Shown one piece after another: positions 41,084-41,719 of a DNA stretch of 41,719 nucleotides. The notes under the pieces are model-generated. The model did not search any database. It was given only the letters and a program-made list of their open reading frames with translations, and was not told the origin of the DNA. Positions within the stretch are counted from its first letter, which is position 1. Every line of letters starts with the position of its first letter. The stretch spans positions 1-41,719 of the forward strand of contig JAAVZX010000032.1 in the NCBI GenBank assembly GCA_022791875.1, read 5' to 3'. Position numbers and translations under genes: made by a program. This DNA comes from Oscillibacter sp. Its GTDB lineage: Bacteria; Bacillota; Clostridia; Oscillospirales; Oscillospiraceae.

Positions 41084-41297
41084 ATCTGTGGTAACTCCTG
41101 TCATAGTAATGTGCCGTGAGCACGGCCATCTCCCGGCTCTCCCGCAGAAGGGGGGCCAGGGCGTCAATGCGGCTCTGGAGCCGGAAGCGTTCGTCCGGGT
41201 CCCGCTCGGAAGCGGCGGCGGCTTTCAGCGCCTGAATGCGGCCGTGAATGAGGGCCGCGCCGTCGGAATAGGCGGCGGACATTTCGTAGAGGGTCAT
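41064..41297 (-). CDS. Hypothetical protein, 77 aa, helical
   Basis: Start at the ATG at 41297 with GGAGG seven bases upstream. A mostly helical small protein (YSDGAALIHGRIQALKAAAA, RLQSRIDALAPLLRESREMA) ending with an aromatic/His-rich tail (HYYDRSYHRYEKYAI). I know similar small proteins only from sigma-like gene neighbourhoods in clostridial mobile elements; no function is assigned. It overlaps the zinc-ribbon gene by four bases and the HTH gene by 20. Confidence 0.78.
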   Translation of the reverse strand: MTLYEMSAAYSDGAALIHGRIQALKAAAASERDPDERFRLQSRIDALAPLLRESREMAVLTAHYYDRSYHRYEKYAI

Positions 41298-41491
41298 CCG
41301 CGGGCCTCCGTTCCCCGGCGCTCCCGGAAGGGCGCCAGCTCCTGCCGCGCGAAGTCCAAAAAGCACCCGCCGCAGATTTGGAAGCCGTTGCAGGCCCAGT
41401 ATTCCTCTCCGGGCGTGATTTCCACGCCGCAGAGGCTGCACCGCAGGCAGGAAGATTGGGTCCCGCACCCGCGGTTAGAAGGGTAGAGCAT
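41294..41491 (-). CDS. Small zinc-ribbon-like protein, 65 aa
   Basis: Start at the ATG at 41491 with AGGAGG 10 bases upstream. Eight cysteines; the CLRCSLCGVEITPGEEYWAC and ICGGC segments suggest one treble-clef or LIM-like zinc site. It is the first gene of the operon with the 77-aa and sigma-like genes (ATGA overlap). It is divergent from tRNA-Thr. Confidence 0.78.
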   Translation of the reverse strand: MLYPSNRGCGTQSSCLRCSLCGVEITPGEEYWACNGFQICGGCFLDFARQELAPFRERRGTEARG

Positions 41492-41553
41492 ATAAGGTGT
41501 ACCTCCTGAAAAAAGAATGAAAATAAAAAAATGAGAAAAAGGGAAAATAGTTG

Positions 41554-41582
41554 TTGACAAAAGTGAAAGTGTCTGGTAGAAT
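41554..41582 (+). promoter_or_regulatory. Promoter of tRNA-Thr
   Basis: Perfect -35 TTGACA (41554-41559), 17-base spacer, -10 TAGAAT (41577-41582), 19 bases before the tRNA. Confidence 0.8.
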
Positions 41583-41601
41583 AAACACTGCTGTTGGAAC
41601 T

Positions 41602-41677
41602 GCTGGTGTAGCTCAGTTGGTAGAGCAGCTGATTTGTAATCAGCAGGCCGGGGGTTCGAGTCCGTCCACCAGCTCCA
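41602..41677 (+). tRNA. tRNA-Thr (anticodon TGT)
   Basis: Complete cloverleaf: acceptor stem GCTGGTG with CACCAGC, D-arm GCTCAGTTGGTAGAGC, anticodon stem GCTGA/TCAGC with loop TTTGTAA (anticodon TGT), T-arm with GGTTCGAGTCC, discriminator T and encoded CCA (41675-41677). Reads ACA and related threonine codons. Confidence 0.97.
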
Positions 41678-41719
41678 CAAACTAAACAAGGGTATCTGGG
41701 GGAATTCCAGAGCGGTCAA

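Noticed and set aside
40787..41491. Calling the window end a prophage
   Set aside because: Only three small genes of mobile type are visible; no integrase, capsid or lysis gene is present.
41492..41601. A promoter for the zinc-ribbon operon
   Set aside because: The stretch is AT-rich and I found no convincing -35/-10 pair on the minus strand.

Overview
The window looks like a chromosomal segment of a high-GC Gram-positive anaerobe of the Clostridia, probably Oscillospirales/Oscillospiraceae. The reasons are two T-box leaders of Firmicutes type, strong AGGAGG ribosome sites, three secreted proteins with S-layer-homology (SLH) domains, MtaB, YitT-family and YtrA-type GntR genes, and C-rich codon use. 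The family assignment is inference; no 16S or marker tree is available here.

Layout. 1-0.8 kb: a truncated palindromic element, an XRE repressor and a divergent 63-aa protein with two operator-like dyads between them. 0.8-4.8 kb: an isoleucine T-box, a 254-aa unknown protein and ileS. 4.9-11.9 kb: pncB, a cardiolipin synthase, a TtcA-like PP-loop protein and a 19-repeat Sel1 protein. 12.3-15.4 kb: a self-regulated GntR/ABC transporter operon, a small-multidrug-export membrane protein and a lipoprotein. 15.7-21.4 kb (minus strand): a leucine T-box followed by leuA, an unknown gene, leuC, leuD and leuB. 21.7-22.0 kb: a convergent pair made of a 31-aa membrane peptide gene and a small RNA, which looks like a type I toxin-antitoxin system. 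22.3-28 kb: a secreted phosphodiester-glycosidase/SLH protein and a YcdB/SLH protein. 28.2-33.7 kb: yfbR-mtaB, a cysteine desulfurase, a MATE exporter and a FadR-type regulator. 34-37.6 kb: a second SLH/phosphodiester-glycosidase protein, an M24 peptidase with an 83-aa partner, and an XRE regulator. 37.7-41.7 kb: pyrG, a YitT-family protein, a three-gene zinc-ribbon/sigma-like operon and tRNA-Thr.

Two signals stand out. (1) At 21708-22035 the small RNA carries two segments complementary to the start codon and Shine-Dalgarno region of the peptide mRNA, and both transcripts end in one shared 17-bp hairpin. This is the architecture of the Fst/par type I toxin-antitoxin locus of plasmid pAD1. (2) The gaps between genes are filled with a family of composite palindromes of about 335-375 bp (five complete copies, one of them degenerate at its right end; one truncated copy; four half copies). 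Their stems change sequence but keep pairing, and their ends sit on or within a few bases of stop codons. A second, related family of tandem hairpins (six copies) shares the same terminal motif.

The rest is mostly housekeeping metabolism: branched-chain amino-acid supply and charging through the two T-boxes, NAD salvage, CTP synthesis, tRNA thiolation/methylthiolation, envelope lipids and surface proteins.
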